The position numbers were made by a program, and so were the translations under genes. DNA of 64,000 bases from Plantago major (lineage: Eukaryota > Streptophyta > Magnoliopsida > Lamiales > Plantaginaceae), in the NCBI GenBank assembly GCA_026545765.1, contig JAIFAC010000114.1, positions 1-64,000 on the forward strand. Reading direction: 5' to 3'. The notes under the pieces were generated by a model. It did no database searches and was not told the origin of the DNA. It saw only the letters and a list, made by a program, of their open reading frames with translations. Numbering within the stretch: the first letter of the stretch is position 1; every line of letters starts with the position of its first letter. This document shows positions 11,271 through 22,510 of this stretch, in pieces.

Positions 11271-12698
11271 ATGGCACCCATGACAAGACCAAAGAAGAGA
11301 ACTGAGGGGAATCCTCTAGAGGCAACGATCGATGAGGATTGATCCACCCCACCGTGGATTATGGTGTTCCACCATTACTCGAGGGAGCATCGAGTACAAG
11401 TCCCACAATTCTGCAGGGTTGTGATGTTGATCGATGAGTGGACCTCATGTTGCTCTCTCATGAAGAGCTGCAAATTATAGAACCATTGAAGACAATGTTT
11501 GAGAGCCGGGGGTGGCTCAGGCTTGCTAGGGACCCTGAGGAATCGAATGCTCAGTTGGTGTTCGACTTCTATGCAAACTACGATGATCGGAAGTGCGACG
11601 AAGATCTTACCGAGTGGGTACCAATCAGGAATGAGTATGCCGAAGTTTACTCGCTCGATCAACCGTACTACAAAGGCAGCTAAACTTGATTCTAAGGTCG
11701 AGGTCCAGGTGCACAAAAATAATCAAGTGGCAATCTCAAGGAGATTACGGATATCATTTGCAAGGAGTACTTTAGGTACCCCTAGGAGCCTCCTAGGACG
11801 ATTGAGAACAAGTACCTCAACCTCCAGATCCGTGTCATCAACGCTTGGCTTACCACCTCCATTTGTCGCACGGGGAATGCCCTTTACATTCGCTATGATT
11901 TAGCTCGACTCCTAGCCGCTTTTGTTCAAGGACAACCTATTAATTTGGGCCAACTGATTATCACTCAGTTCGAGCATTACCATGGGAACTTGAGGACCAA
12001 GTTTGCATTCCCTTGCCTCATTACTTCATGATACAGACGAGCCGGTGTTGTAGTCGACACGCCAACTTTGTCAAATTTTGAAGGTCAGTCCACAAGACTA
12101 TAATTTCCAATTTCAAGAATGAGTATAGTGACGTCAAATATGAGGTGGAGCGTGAGGAGAGGCGTCAGGCAAAGATGGCATGAAGGAGAGTCCCGGACAT
12201 ACAAGAGGAGATGTATGAAGCTCAACCAGATCCAGAGGAAGAGCAAGAAGAGCCACAGCAAACCTTTTCTCCGCAACATGGATATTAGGGAGCCTTCGAC
12301 TTCCAGAAGTTCACTGACTACTTCCAGCCGCACTATGCTAGGCTGGATACAGTGTATGGACACATTTTGGGAGTCCAAGAGCAGATTATTCAGTCACAGG
12401 CTGACATCATGAGGTTACCGTCCAATCTGAGGGTTGACTTTACAGTTGCTAGGGATGAGATGAGGGGGGTACATGGCCGAGCATGCGAAGCCGCCAAGAG
12501 TGGAGCTCACAGAGAGAGGAGTGGAACACACAGTACAGGTAGATGCAGGATTGGGCATTGCAGGGGTGGGGATATCCTAACCCACATGCTGGACCATCTG
12601 GGTCCGATAACCTGCAGCAGTGATGTTTCATTGAGCACCATGGGGTACATTTTTCACTTTTTCTTCTTTCTAGTCTATTCGCTGGAAGACCAGCTCTA
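11271..12698 (+). pseudogene. Element B ORF2, putative plant transposon protein domain (broken)
   Basis: The start is the ATG right after the acceptor-like TGTAG. Readable blocks include ELQIIEPLKTMFESRGWLRL and FDFYANYDDRK..EDLTEWVPIRNEY (11462-11660), then in another frame YLNLQIRVINAWLTTSICRTG and ARLLAAFVQGQPINLGQLI (11810-11960). The pair 'FYANYDDR...WVPIR' and 'INLG..I..QFEH' is shared with C and resembles PF20167. The C-terminal part is Arg/Lys/Glu rich and ends near 12698. There is a stop after 23 codons and at least three frameshifts. Its role in the parent element is unknown; the position is that of an env-like or accessory gene. Confidence 0.55.
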
Positions 12699-14289
12699 GT
12701 CTAGGTTTGGGGAGGGGAGTTTAAATGTAACGTTTCTCATCATTTGGCATGTACTATTATCTGTGATTGTTGTATGACTATTGTACATTGCTTTTCTTTT
12801 TTCTATTTGGTAGATTGTGGTCGGTGTGCCTTTAGTTTAACTTGTGTAATTAATTTATTATCGCTTTCTTAGTGGTGGTCGGTGAGCCACATATGTTGCA
12901 CGACATTGTGGCTTGCCTTACTTTGCATTCTTTTTTAACTTTTAGCCTTTTCCGCCTACCTTTTTGGCCTATTTTTAAAAAAAAAATTGTGAGTCTAGAG
13001 TCAAAATTCCAAGTCGAACGTCCTTTGTTCGTGACAAACTCTTTTGATGCTTAAGTTTTGAGTATATACTGATTAGTAATGGTTGTTGAGTCTAAAAATT
13101 TTCGAGTTCGTTTCCTTGTAAATAAGAAATATGTTTAGATTTGTAGTCCAAAAACCTGTGAGGAGCCTTATTTGAGCAGATGAAAAAATATTATACGAAA
13201 AGAATTGTTTTGTGTGACTCCTAGGAGGTGCAATTTCTTTTCTAAGGATTGTCGCCATTTCATACTTATGTGTTCGATTAGATGGGAATGACAAACGCAT
13301 GTTTTGATCTTTTGATATTCTTCCAAACCCGCTCTAAAGAAAAAGTTTGGGGAGGGGATTTCCATTTTTTTATTACTAATTGAGAGATGTGTAGTTCTGA
13401 CTTCTGTTTCCAACAAAAATATATTTTCAATACGGCTCGAGGTGTTTCCATGGTCCTAAGTGATCACTGTAGGTCGGTCATGGTTTCAAATCCTACCATA
13501 CACCGGGCGTTTTATCAGCCATATAACCGTGAAGGTTGATGACACGTAGCAAAACCGACAGGCACAAAAGTGCAGACCTTCGGTAAAATGGACACTAGCA
13601 AAATTAAAGCCAAAAGATCACAATGAGGTCAAATAAGCACATGAGTTACTCAAACCCCAAGTTCTTGAATCGTGTGGAATTCCTTGTCTACATGAGCGAA
13701 AGCTTTGGACGGGAGCCACACGCGGAATCAGTCCTTGCTGATAACGAGGGTCACACACCAGTGATTTTATCCGCAGATTCACAACAATTTCGAGTAACTC
13801 CAAAAAATACTGTGCAAGGTTTTGAGAAAATGTGAAAGAAAAAAAGGAAACGGTAGTCGGAGTAGCATTTCTCTATTTAGTCTTTGAACAAAAGTCCCTT
13901 TGGACCCTTTGAAAAGAACGCATTTGCATAAGAAATTTTTCACAACTTGTGGTGAAAACCACCTTCCCAGCTTTACTTTTGAGTGTTACGCCATCCTGGA
14001 CTTGTCCAGAAGAGTGAGAGTTGCTACTTAAAATTCCTTGTGAGGGACTACCAAGATAGACTTAAGTCTTATTTACTTTGGAAACGAACTAGTTAGATTT
14101 TTGCTTGATTTTCCACCAACTTTGGTAATAACTCAAACCCTTTGCATCTTTGGAGTTTATTTCTTACAAATGTAGATTCTGTAACTTGGATGATTGACTC
14201 GTTCTTTGTTAGGTCTGTTTAGAGTCTAGTTTCCTTTTTAGGCTTTTTTGTTTGCTCGAGGACGAGCAAAGGTTCGGTTTGGGGAGTTT
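12699..14289 (+). other. 3' non-coding region of element B with repeated polypurine tracts
   Basis: No gene is supported. Three GTTTGGGGAG tracts occur at about 12706, 13347 and 14278; the last directly abuts the 3' LTR and should be the working polypurine tract. The hairpin TTGCTCGAGGACGAGCAA lies at 14252-14269, just before it. The region is collinear with C 21240-22510 and D 24260-24973. Confidence 0.65.
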
Positions 14290-15137
14290 TGATGAGGCAT
14301 TTTTAGAACACCTCATCGGGTTCTTTTTACCTTGTTTTTACTAACTTTTTGTTTAGTTGTTTTACTTGTACATATTTTGTCTTTTGTTTGTGTTTCTTAT
14401 ATTTCCACCTTGATTCCAGATACTATTCATGAAGAAAGGAGTCAAAACAATGCATTTCAATGCACTTTATCAGAGATCATCAATCTAGTTATCTTTTCTA
14501 TTGCAATTTATATCTTTGTGATTGATTTAGTACTTTCTTTCTATCTCTTGTATGCTTAATTCGATTGTGACAATGAAATCATATGTTATTGCTTCCATAT
14601 GAGTAGCTAATCGATAGTGAATGCGGTAGCGATGTAGGATTAATCGTATTAGGGTTTCAAACTAGATCGTTCATACGTGTTAAGCTAGTTAACATTCTTC
14701 ATAAAAACTCCAAATTCAATATGCTAGTTTCAAATACTATAAGCATTAGGTTAAGAATTAATCGTCTGACAATCGATTTCTTTCACTAGTTCGAAACTTT
14801 CAAAATGCATTGCTTGATTTGAATTTATGCCGGGACAAATAACCGTGAGAAGCGATGAACAATAGGTCTATTCCGTGATATGATTTATCTTAATTGCTAT
14901 CGTATTCATTATTCTCCATATCTAGTACATTAGTTGTTATCTTGTTTAGTTTATTCATTTTGTTTCACGCAAACTTTCAAACAATTCAATTGTTCTTCGC
15001 AAACTCTTACGTTTACACTTCAAAATGCTAAAGTTGCCTAGTTAACTCCTTGAGAACGATCTCGTAGTTAAAGTTTGTTTCACAAAAACTGCTTTTGTTA
15101 CTTTTACTTTTTAAAGAGTACTAATTTGAGAACATCA
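14290..15137 (+). repeat. 3' LTR of element B
   Basis: Starts TGATGAGGCA right after the polypurine tract and ends GAACATCA at 15137, about 848 bp. It has the Athila-like LTR layout but is clearly diverged from the LTRs of A and C and from the B 5' LTR remnant. Confidence 0.75.
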
Positions 15138-16036
15138 ATCGCCCAAAATCGTTAGGGCGATCGCCCGCCCCGATCTGATATGTTTCTGGTGTTACATTTT
15201 GATGATTTTGACATTTTAATGACAGATGATGCGCTCAAAATTAATACTTATAAAAAACACAAGTAGTAAAGCGTTTGTTGTAGATGTACAAAGCTTAAAC
15301 CATGTGGTCGTTCTCGAGGAATTGATTGCTAGTTCTACCCAATAGACTCGCCAGTGTTGGTTGTTAGATGGTGTGGACAGTGATACTTCAGTCCTAGAAT
15401 AAAATCTAACATGCACAAGACAAGGTAAAACCCAAGGTCATGCAATTCTACAAACAACGAAGCTAAATAAATCCTTTCGTGAAGTGTGCTGATACGAAGA
15501 TGACTAATTAAGGATACACTAATCGCAGTTATCACCTTGCTATTGAGAGTACAACCAAATACGGGCTATAAGTACGTAATCACTACAAAGAGCCTGTCAC
15601 GAGCTATGCAATCATACGGATATAGCCTAATGGATGATTAAATACTAATAAGTTCACACCGATAAAAACAAGATTCTGTAATCAGAGGTAACAACCTGTC
15701 ACCTACAAGCTAGATAGTAGTTGCACGATTGATACCTAGATACGTCAGTGACAAGAGATCGTCTGAAAGGAAATAATGCTTCTATTGAATGAGAGATTGA
15801 ATCTCTAGAATATTTGCAATGCTTGAAATTGAAAGAATATAGACTGGGAAGGTCTGAAGGTATGTAAAAAATGAAATACATTTGCCCTATTTATATAACC
15901 AAGGAAGTTGAAATTCAAAATCATGGGAAATAACTGCCAGAACACGTGGTTTGAACAGGTCTCACCGTGGTCACCAAGTTCTCGCCGCTTAATGTTTTTG
16001 TTTCGAATCATGTGAGCTCAATTCTTTGAAGCTCAC
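15138..16036. repeat. LTR-derived fragments between B and C
   Basis: 15138-15226 holds palindromic ATCGCCC..GGGCGATCGCCC sequence like the cassettes inside these LTRs. From 15227 (TGATGCGCTC) the first 100 bases resemble the start of the solo LTR at 3742; later parts match only weakly. The far end is cut by element C at 16037. No gene was found. Confidence 0.5.
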
Positions 16037-17550
16037 CGATGAGTTGGTTTTATACCATCTCATTCGGTCTTTTTACCGCTTTTTGTCATCCTTGAGTATA
16101 GTTTTATTTAGTTTTCCTAGAGTATTTTTACTTGTTTTCTTCTTTTGCGCTTTGTAGATATTTGGCTAAACCGCTAATGGAAGGCAAATGGTCTATTTTA
16201 TATGCATCTACAAGTTGTGGAGTTCCAATGCCTCAGATGGATGCTAGACATGGCGGAAGGCCAAAATATCGAGAATTAGAGTCAAAAGGCGCCAAAGGGC
16301 AAATAGGCTATCCAGAGAAACCGGTGATGCTATTGATAATCGGGCGACGCCAAGAATTTCTGTTGACAGAAGAAATCAAGACGCCATGATCAATCAAGCG
16401 ACGCTAGCTTATCAAACTTCATGCTCACAAGAATCTCTATTTGACATGTGAAGAAATCGGGACGCTATTGGGAACTGGCGATGTTATGAATCAATCGCGA
16501 CGCCAGTTGTTTCTTTTTCATCCTTCAGCGATTTTGCTTCCTAATCCGTTTCAGAGTTCGTTTTTTATTCCTTATATGATAAAACATCGAGAGATCATCT
16601 TTTCATATCAACTCTATTGTGAAGAACAATACCTTGCTCTAGAGCTAGACCTAGTTTTCAAGGCAATTACCCGATTTCAAGGTAATTGAACCGTTTTCCC
16701 TTGTAATTCGAAGATTGATGTTGATTGGGAGATTATCTACACAGCCTTTTGCATCGATTCGTTTTGTTCTTCAATTTCTACATAGGGTTTGCGACAACGA
16801 AGGGTAAAATTGTATCAGTCCTTTCGAATCTTTTTTTTGTGCTTGAGATTATGTTTATTGCTAATATGATTGTTCTTTCGCTTATCATGAGTAGCTAAAC
16901 ACCCCGATTATAGGGTGGTGACTAATTCAATGCATGCTAGCTAGGGTTTATGTGATTCAAAGTGCATCGGGATTCAATTACTTGTGCTTTTTATATTAAT
17001 GGCATATGTTGCTATTACGTTTGATGCGCAATACGTCAATATCACTGTTAGATTAAGCATTTAATCGATACACCCAAATGTTTTCCGTCTTGCTTCAATC
17101 TAACAGTTAGTTGAAAACAGTAATAGTAGGATTAGCTAGATTAATTGTAGCCTAGTGGAATTGACGCCTCCACTGGTGTTACTCGTTTTTGAACTCAAGT
17201 CCGTGACAACTTGCGTAATCAACCCTGTGAATTGCATATATCCTGCTAGCTAGCTTGTTGATGTCACCACTCCATAATTTTTCCCCATTCGTATCTTAAT
17301 CTCATTACATTCAATTCGGTTTCTAGTAGTTGCAAGTAGTTATTTACTTTAGTTTACTATCTCTCCGCCGAGGCAAACAAACATTTACCACTTTTCATAT
17401 TGTCACTTTTATTCATAAACCAAACTCAGCCTAGTTAAGTCCTTCGAGACAGACCTCGGGGTTAACTCCACTACACTGCAGGTTTTCGTAGTGTTGAGGA
17501 TTAACTGTTGGCTCTTAAACAAATATTAAAACTTTGATTTTGACACATCA
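16037..17550 (+). repeat. 5' LTR of element C
   Basis: 1514 bp, from CGATGAGTTGG (the canonical first T is C in both LTR copies) to GACACATCA. Contains GGCGACGCC-type palindromes around 16340-16510 and a TGTATGATAAAAC-like box near 16570 (23040 in the 3' copy). It is followed at once by the primer site. Confidence 0.85.
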
Positions 17551-17556
17551 AATTTT

Positions 17557-17574
17557 TGGCGCCGCTGCCGGGGA
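17557..17574 (+). promoter_or_regulatory. Primer-binding site of element C
   Basis: TGGCGCCGCTGCCGGGGA, six bases downstream of the LTR end. The canonical Athila-type minus-strand primer site. Confidence 0.88.
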
Positions 17575-17686
17575 CTTAACTCCTCTATTAAGCTTACGAA
17601 TTCTTGTGACAGTATTTTTACTTTATGTATTTTTAATTCACTGTTTTCCTGTTTTCTGCATCTAACGCATCCCTTTCAGATAGTGC

Positions 17687-19942
17687 ATGAACGGAAGAAG
17701 AGGTCTTGATTCACCTATTGCACCGTTTATTGATGATATCGACAGTATAAAGGTGCAGAGAAGGCTCAGGGAAACAGTAAGTGAACCGGTACTTCCGTAG
17801 CATATCAAAATGGCTAACGAACCACCACCTTCCATGGCTGTTATCTTCGCACCACCTCTGGGCCACCACTGCCCTAGCATTGTCATCCCGGACAACGTGA
17901 GGAGTTTTGATATTAAGGGCCATCTCATGGCCCTACTTTCGAAGTTCTATGGGCAGAAGAATGAGGACGCCCCGATTTCTCAAGAGCTGAGTCGCTCATC
18001 GGGAACCTAGCTAAGGGGGAAGGTGTCACTGACAATGATCTAAGGATGAAGGTTTTTCCCTTGTGATTGCATGATAAGGCACGGACGATGATGAATGGCT
18101 TAGATGAGGGAAGCCTAACCACATGGTCACAGGTATACAGTGCGTTCATGCAAATGTATTACCCCCTGTCTACAACTTATGCTATTAGGCAATAGATCAA
18201 CACTTTTACCCAGATGTATGATGAGTCTCTATATGAGGCGTGGGATAGGTTCAAGGGTCTTCTTTCTCAATGTCCTCATCATAGGTTTTCACAGGCTGAT
18301 CTAAATCAGTATTTCTATGACGGATTAAATGAGAACCAGCAAGCTTTGGTAGATGTGTCTTGTGGGGGTAACATGATGGAGCTAACCGCCGATTCTCTCA
18401 AGGACAAATTCGCTCAGCTGGCACAGAATAACCAGCACAGGAACCCGAGGGGGCAAAGAGGTGAAGCCAACGCCACTTATGATGAAGGACAAGGATCGAG
18501 TGCAGAGATTGCAGCGCTTACCAATGAAATCAAGAAACTTAAGGCACATGCCTTTAACAGCAGCCCCGGCCTATCTACTGAGATCTGTGAAGTCTGCAAG
18601 AACCCAGGACACGGAGCTAATATGTACAGGTCTGATCTAGCCATGGAAAAGAAGCAGCCCGAAGTGGAAGCACCACAGGAGGAGGTATACTAGGTCCAAT
18701 AGGGACCAGATGGGAAATCGGTCTACTGCCAGAAATGGAACAACTTCAATGCGCAACGAGGAGGGTACCAGAAACCTCCCACTAATCAGTTTAATCAGCA
18801 TGGTGATAGATCCTCGCTGAGCTATGCCAATGATAACTGTGAGAACCTAACCCCAAGAGTTCAGGAGGTCCGACCAGCAGGTAGACCTGGATTGGCTGAT
18901 GATTTTAGGAGCTTTATGAACGAGTCGCGAGAGTTTATGCGCGAGACCAAAGTATACCGCCAGTCCACCGACTTACGTATTGGTAAGCTGGAGAAGGACA
19001 ACGAAAAGATCCACGGCGTTCTTCAACGGCTACTTGAGAAGAACCAGGAGAGGGAGAAAGGAAAATTTCCTGGTGCCCTGGATAAGGCAATGGCGATCAA
19101 GTTTATAACAGAAACTCCAGTTGAGGTGACTATTTCGGGAAATGAGACCAGTGTTGAAGTTTCAAACATTTGTGCAAATCATGTGTATGTCGTCAATTCC
19201 GATTGCTAGTGAAGCAACATTAGAGGAGGTGATAACTCCCGGTAACTCTGTTGAGGAGTTGATCTCGGAACAAGAGGAAGACGCAGCCGTTTCCACTGAT
19301 GAATTGGGTTTTGCAAAAGAGGAAGATTCTACGAGTATAGTAAGCATTCCGGAAACTGGCATAGTTGAAATTCCTGCCAAGGAAGAAGAGTTAGCAGAAA
19401 ATAAGAAGGAACACCCTCTCAGTAAGAAGAGCTTTAACATCGTAGTTGGGATGGGAAATTCAAAAGTCATTGCGACTTTAGATACGTGAGCTACATGTAA
19501 TACAATCCCATACAGTCTGTTTAAGAGATGCGGCTTTACAGGCTAGGAAGAGATGAAAGCTCGACTATTGATGGCGGATGGGTCACATAGAAGGCCAGTT
19601 GGATTAGCAAAAGGTGTCGCGATTAAACTGAATGGTGAAACTATTCTCACAAATTTGTTGTTCTGAAGGATATCCGGAAGATCAAAAACAGACCAGACAT
19701 AATCCTCCTCGGGGCCATTCTTATTTGCCGCTAGAATGGATATTAGCGTATTTAGATGCACATCAACATACAAGGTGAATGGTAAGGTCGGCATGGTGAA
19801 AGCATTGGATTACTTGCCTAAGGACCTTATCTGCAAGGATTATTCTGCGGGGTATGTTGGAACCCTTTATATCTATTTGCAGGTGCAAGGACAGAGGAAT
19901 TCAAGCAAGGGGAAGTCTAGTACCCATTATTGTGCCCACTAA
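17687..19942 (+). pseudogene. Element C gag-protease (Athila-like)
   Basis: The start at 17687 (MNGRRGLDSP) is shared with A and B. It is followed by an in-frame TAG at 17799, then MANEPPPSM and FYGQKNEDA (17812-17970). A frameshift near 17990 precedes LHDKARTMMNGLDEG and TTWSQVYSAFMQMYY, typical of retrotransposon gag. Then come LYEAWDRFKGLLSQCPHHRF and DGLNENQQALVDVSCGGNM (18226-18380). The knuckle CEVCKNPGHGANMY (18586-18627) has lost its last Cys. The linker is charged and coiled, then acidic (19200-19410). The protease starts KKSFNIVVGMGNSKVIATLDT, with a stop just after the DT of the active site (19488), and ends VNGKVGMVKALDYLPKDLICK. The frame closes at 19942 with no RT following. Confidence 0.78.
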
Positions 19943-20392
19943 AGTGCGAATGTCAAGCTAGAGACGTAAAACAAGCGCTTCTCGGGAGGCAACCGGGTTT
20001 TACTCGCTTCTTAGATAGCTTGCATTGCATTCACGTCTTTTTCCATTAATTTAGTTGCATTCACGTTTACTTCCTTGTATAGAAAAAAAAATGCGTAGAA
20101 GTAAACTGGCGACGCCAGTTAGTTTATAGAAACTAACTGGCGTACGCTAGTTCAGAAACTGAACTGGCGTACGCCAGTTTTAATCAACTGGCGACGCCAG
20201 TTGGTTTCTTCCGTTTCTTCCGTCTCACCTTCTCCTTTTCCCATTCAATTTCCTTTCTAAATAACCCACCCCAATCCCACCATTCTCCTACATTCTTCCT
20301 CAAAGCTTTGAGATTTTGTTAACTTCGTTATTGTTAACTATCACTCATACTCCCTGCTGCATCTCCTCTGTTGTTATCTATTTCAGTTAATC
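19943..20392 (+). promoter_or_regulatory. Spacer of element C: conserved motif, four palindromes, leader and acceptor-like site
   Basis: GCGCTTCTCGGGAGGCAACC lies at 19974. Four near-perfect palindromes of the AACTGGCG(A/TA)CGCCAGTT type follow at 20104-20120, 20135-20152, 20162-20179 and 20186-20202. The same 17-mer occurs in the 3' LTR at 22963-22979, followed by similar TTTCTT..CCGT bases. Then come CTTTCTAAATAACCC (TATA-like, 20253) and a CT-rich leader. TTATCTATTTCAG, a good splice acceptor, ends 6 bases before the ORF2 ATG. No gene is present. An internal promoter or spliced leader is a hypothesis. Confidence 0.5.
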
Positions 20393-21182
20393 ATGCCTTC
20401 TCAGGAAGTAACAAGAGAAGCACCAAGGAATAACACACGGGAACGGATGGACCCCCCACCCCCAGCAGAATTTGGCCCTCACCTTGTTACTGTGAGAATT
20501 GAGGTCTGAAGGTGATGAAGCAGAGGAATACATGGAGTATATATCCCCATTGAAGAACATGCTCGAAACTAGAGGATGGTTTAAATAAGGCATAACCCCG
20601 GATTCTACGATCGTGAGCTTGTCTTGGAGTTCTATGCTAACTATGACGATCGAGGAAAGCTCTCTTACTCCTTGGGTGCCCATTCGCGGAGGTTACGCCG
20701 AGTTCTCGCCACGTGCTATCAACAGATTCTTCGCAGTTCCTAATACCAACGAGCAACAGAGAGCCACACCCAGAATTGCAGACAAGCACCTCCACATCTT
20801 CTACAATTGGCTCTCTCATTCCTTTTGCCCGGGGGGACATGTTACCTTCTTTAGTACAGTCTATGGCCCAACGCTAAGTGCCATCATGGTGGGACGGCAT
20901 ATCAATCTCGGGAATGTAATTGTCGCACAATTCGAGCACTCGCATGCTCGCCTCGGGATGAGATAGTCTACCTTTTCTCATCACCTCCTCCGCTAACGAT
21001 CCGAATTGCAGTACTTGCAACAGGTCACCCACACGCGATGTTAATTGGGAAGTCATTGTTTCAAATGCGCATTGTGGATGCGATCAGATCACGCGAAGCA
21101 AGGCGAAAGAGAAATGCATGGGCAATGGAGATGGATGACGACGCCCAGTCCACTCATCCGCACTAGTTTTTTGGGACGCATA
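20393..21182 (+). pseudogene. Element C ORF2, putative plant transposon protein domain
   Basis: Starts MPSQEVTREAPRNNTRERM after an acceptor-like TTTCAG. Recognisable blocks: YDRELVLEFYANYDDR (20605-20655), WVPIRGGYAEFSPRAINRFF (20680-20735), LHIFYNWLSHSF (20790-20825), TVYGPTLSAIMVGRHINLGN and VIVAQFEHSHARLG (20860-20960), then an Arg-rich tail REARRKRNAWAMEM and DDDAQST. The layout (FYANL-like, W-P-x(n)-IN-x-FY, then a helical block ending INLG..I) fits PF20167 as I recall it. The domain's biochemistry is not established. Two or three frameshifts separate the blocks. It is in the env/accessory position of Athila, with no membrane segment seen. Confidence 0.6.
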
Positions 21183-22510
21183 TTGAAACCTGAATCGTGG
21201 AAGTTTCCGCCTTATCAACTCTACTTTTTCTCTTTTCACTCGTTTGCTCGAGGGCGAGCACGAGTTCAGGTTTGGGGAGGGCCGGTGTTTCGAGTTTTGA
21301 TATGCTTTAGGCTTCTTGCTTGCTTGTTTTCGGATGTGTTTCCTTATGTGTTTCTTTTTGTACTTCTTATTCTCGCTCTATCGAGTCTAAGTCTGCCTCC
21401 AAGTTGAGCGTCTATTGCATGTAACAAACCTGTTTAATGCTTTTGCTTTGATTGATCCTTGACTATTAGCAATTTGCATGCTTAAGTTTGCTAAGTTCAT
21501 TTCTGTTGTAAATAGAAAGTTTGTTCTAATTCTGTAGTCCAAAAGCCTGTGAGTAAACTTTAGCCGATGAAAAAATATTGTACCGGCGACTGTGTGGTTT
21601 AATTCGGGAAGTGCAAACTCCCTTGTTTGCGCCTCATCATTCTCATGTGTACTGTAAGTTAAGTATGATTTAACGGCATGTTTTGCATTCTTATTTTTAT
21701 GCCAAACCTGCTCCAAGTCCAGTTTGGGGAGAAGGTTTATGTGTCCTACTTGTATTGATTAAGACTGCTGTGCTCTTCGCTCTCTCAAAATAAAAAATAA
21801 AATAAGTCTCGAGTGGATTTATGGTACTAGTTACCACCGTTAGTCGTCAGTACATTTCAGATACTAACTATATACCAAGGCGGTTCTTAAAATCCATATG
21901 TCCATGAGGGTTGATGGCGGTACACTAAATCAAAGACGCAAAAAGTGCGGACTTTCGCAAAATGTACACTACCAAAAAATTGAGACAGAAAAAATATATA
22001 AGCATATGGGTCAAATATAAGACTGCAAAAAAGGGTATGCAAAAAATGAAAAAAAATATATATATGTTGAAAAAAGAGAGAACGATTGGCTTTTTATGAG
22101 TCTACTGCTGATTGTTACAGAGCTATAAAAAGTCTATTCTGACTTAACCGATTGAGTACATTTCATGAGGTATTTGAGGCATCTTTGTGACGCAAGTCAC
22201 CTTCCTTACCTCTTTATATTCTTGATTGATTATCCCCACTGGACACTTCCAGGAGTGTGAAAAATTAGTTGCATAGGATCCACTTGTGAGGGACTACCGT
22301 TTTAGACTTAAGTTCTATTTACTTTGAAACTAACTTTTGGGCTTATGCATGTGATTCGTGAATGTCGCAGGATGTCAAAGCTTCGCATTTCGGCTTATTA
22401 TGTGCAATCGTAGACTCGGTAGCTTGGTAGCTAGACTTTGTTTTTGTTTTTTCTAAGTTTTTTAGAGAGTCTGTTGCTTGAGGACAAGTAAGGCTTCGGT
22501 TTGGGGAGTT
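21183..22510 (+). other. 3' non-coding region of element C with three polypurine tracts
   Basis: No gene. GTTTGGGGAG tracts lie at 21269, 21720 and 22499; the last borders the 3' LTR. The first and third follow GCTCGAGG.CGAGC-type hairpins (21243-21261, 22474-22491). The CAAAAAGTGCGGACTTT block at 21942 recurs in A (start of the window, minus), B (13565) and D (24455), so it is conserved non-coding sequence. Confidence 0.7.

Larger units (their letters stand above)
7124..15137 (+). mobile_element. Element B: Athila-like, pol-less gypsy element
   Basis: Same plan as A and C, on the plus strand: 5' LTR remnant (7124-7893), primer site (7900), gag-protease (8028-10410), spacer, ORF2 (11271-12698), long 3' region with three polypurine tracts, 3' LTR (14290-15137). 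RT, RNase H and integrase are absent. The 5' and 3' LTR sequences do not look like a matched pair. The LTR end at 7450-7893 instead matches 23270-23768, so B may be a recombinant or a chimera of two copies. Confidence 0.7.

Noticed and set aside
19162..19470. 102-codon minus-strand frame in element C
   Set aside because: Shadow of the acidic gag-protease linker, which is conserved on the plus strand.
20104..20202. Palindromes as transcription terminator or operator sites
   Set aside because: Bacterial-type reading is out of place in plant DNA; the matching copy in the LTR gives a better explanation.
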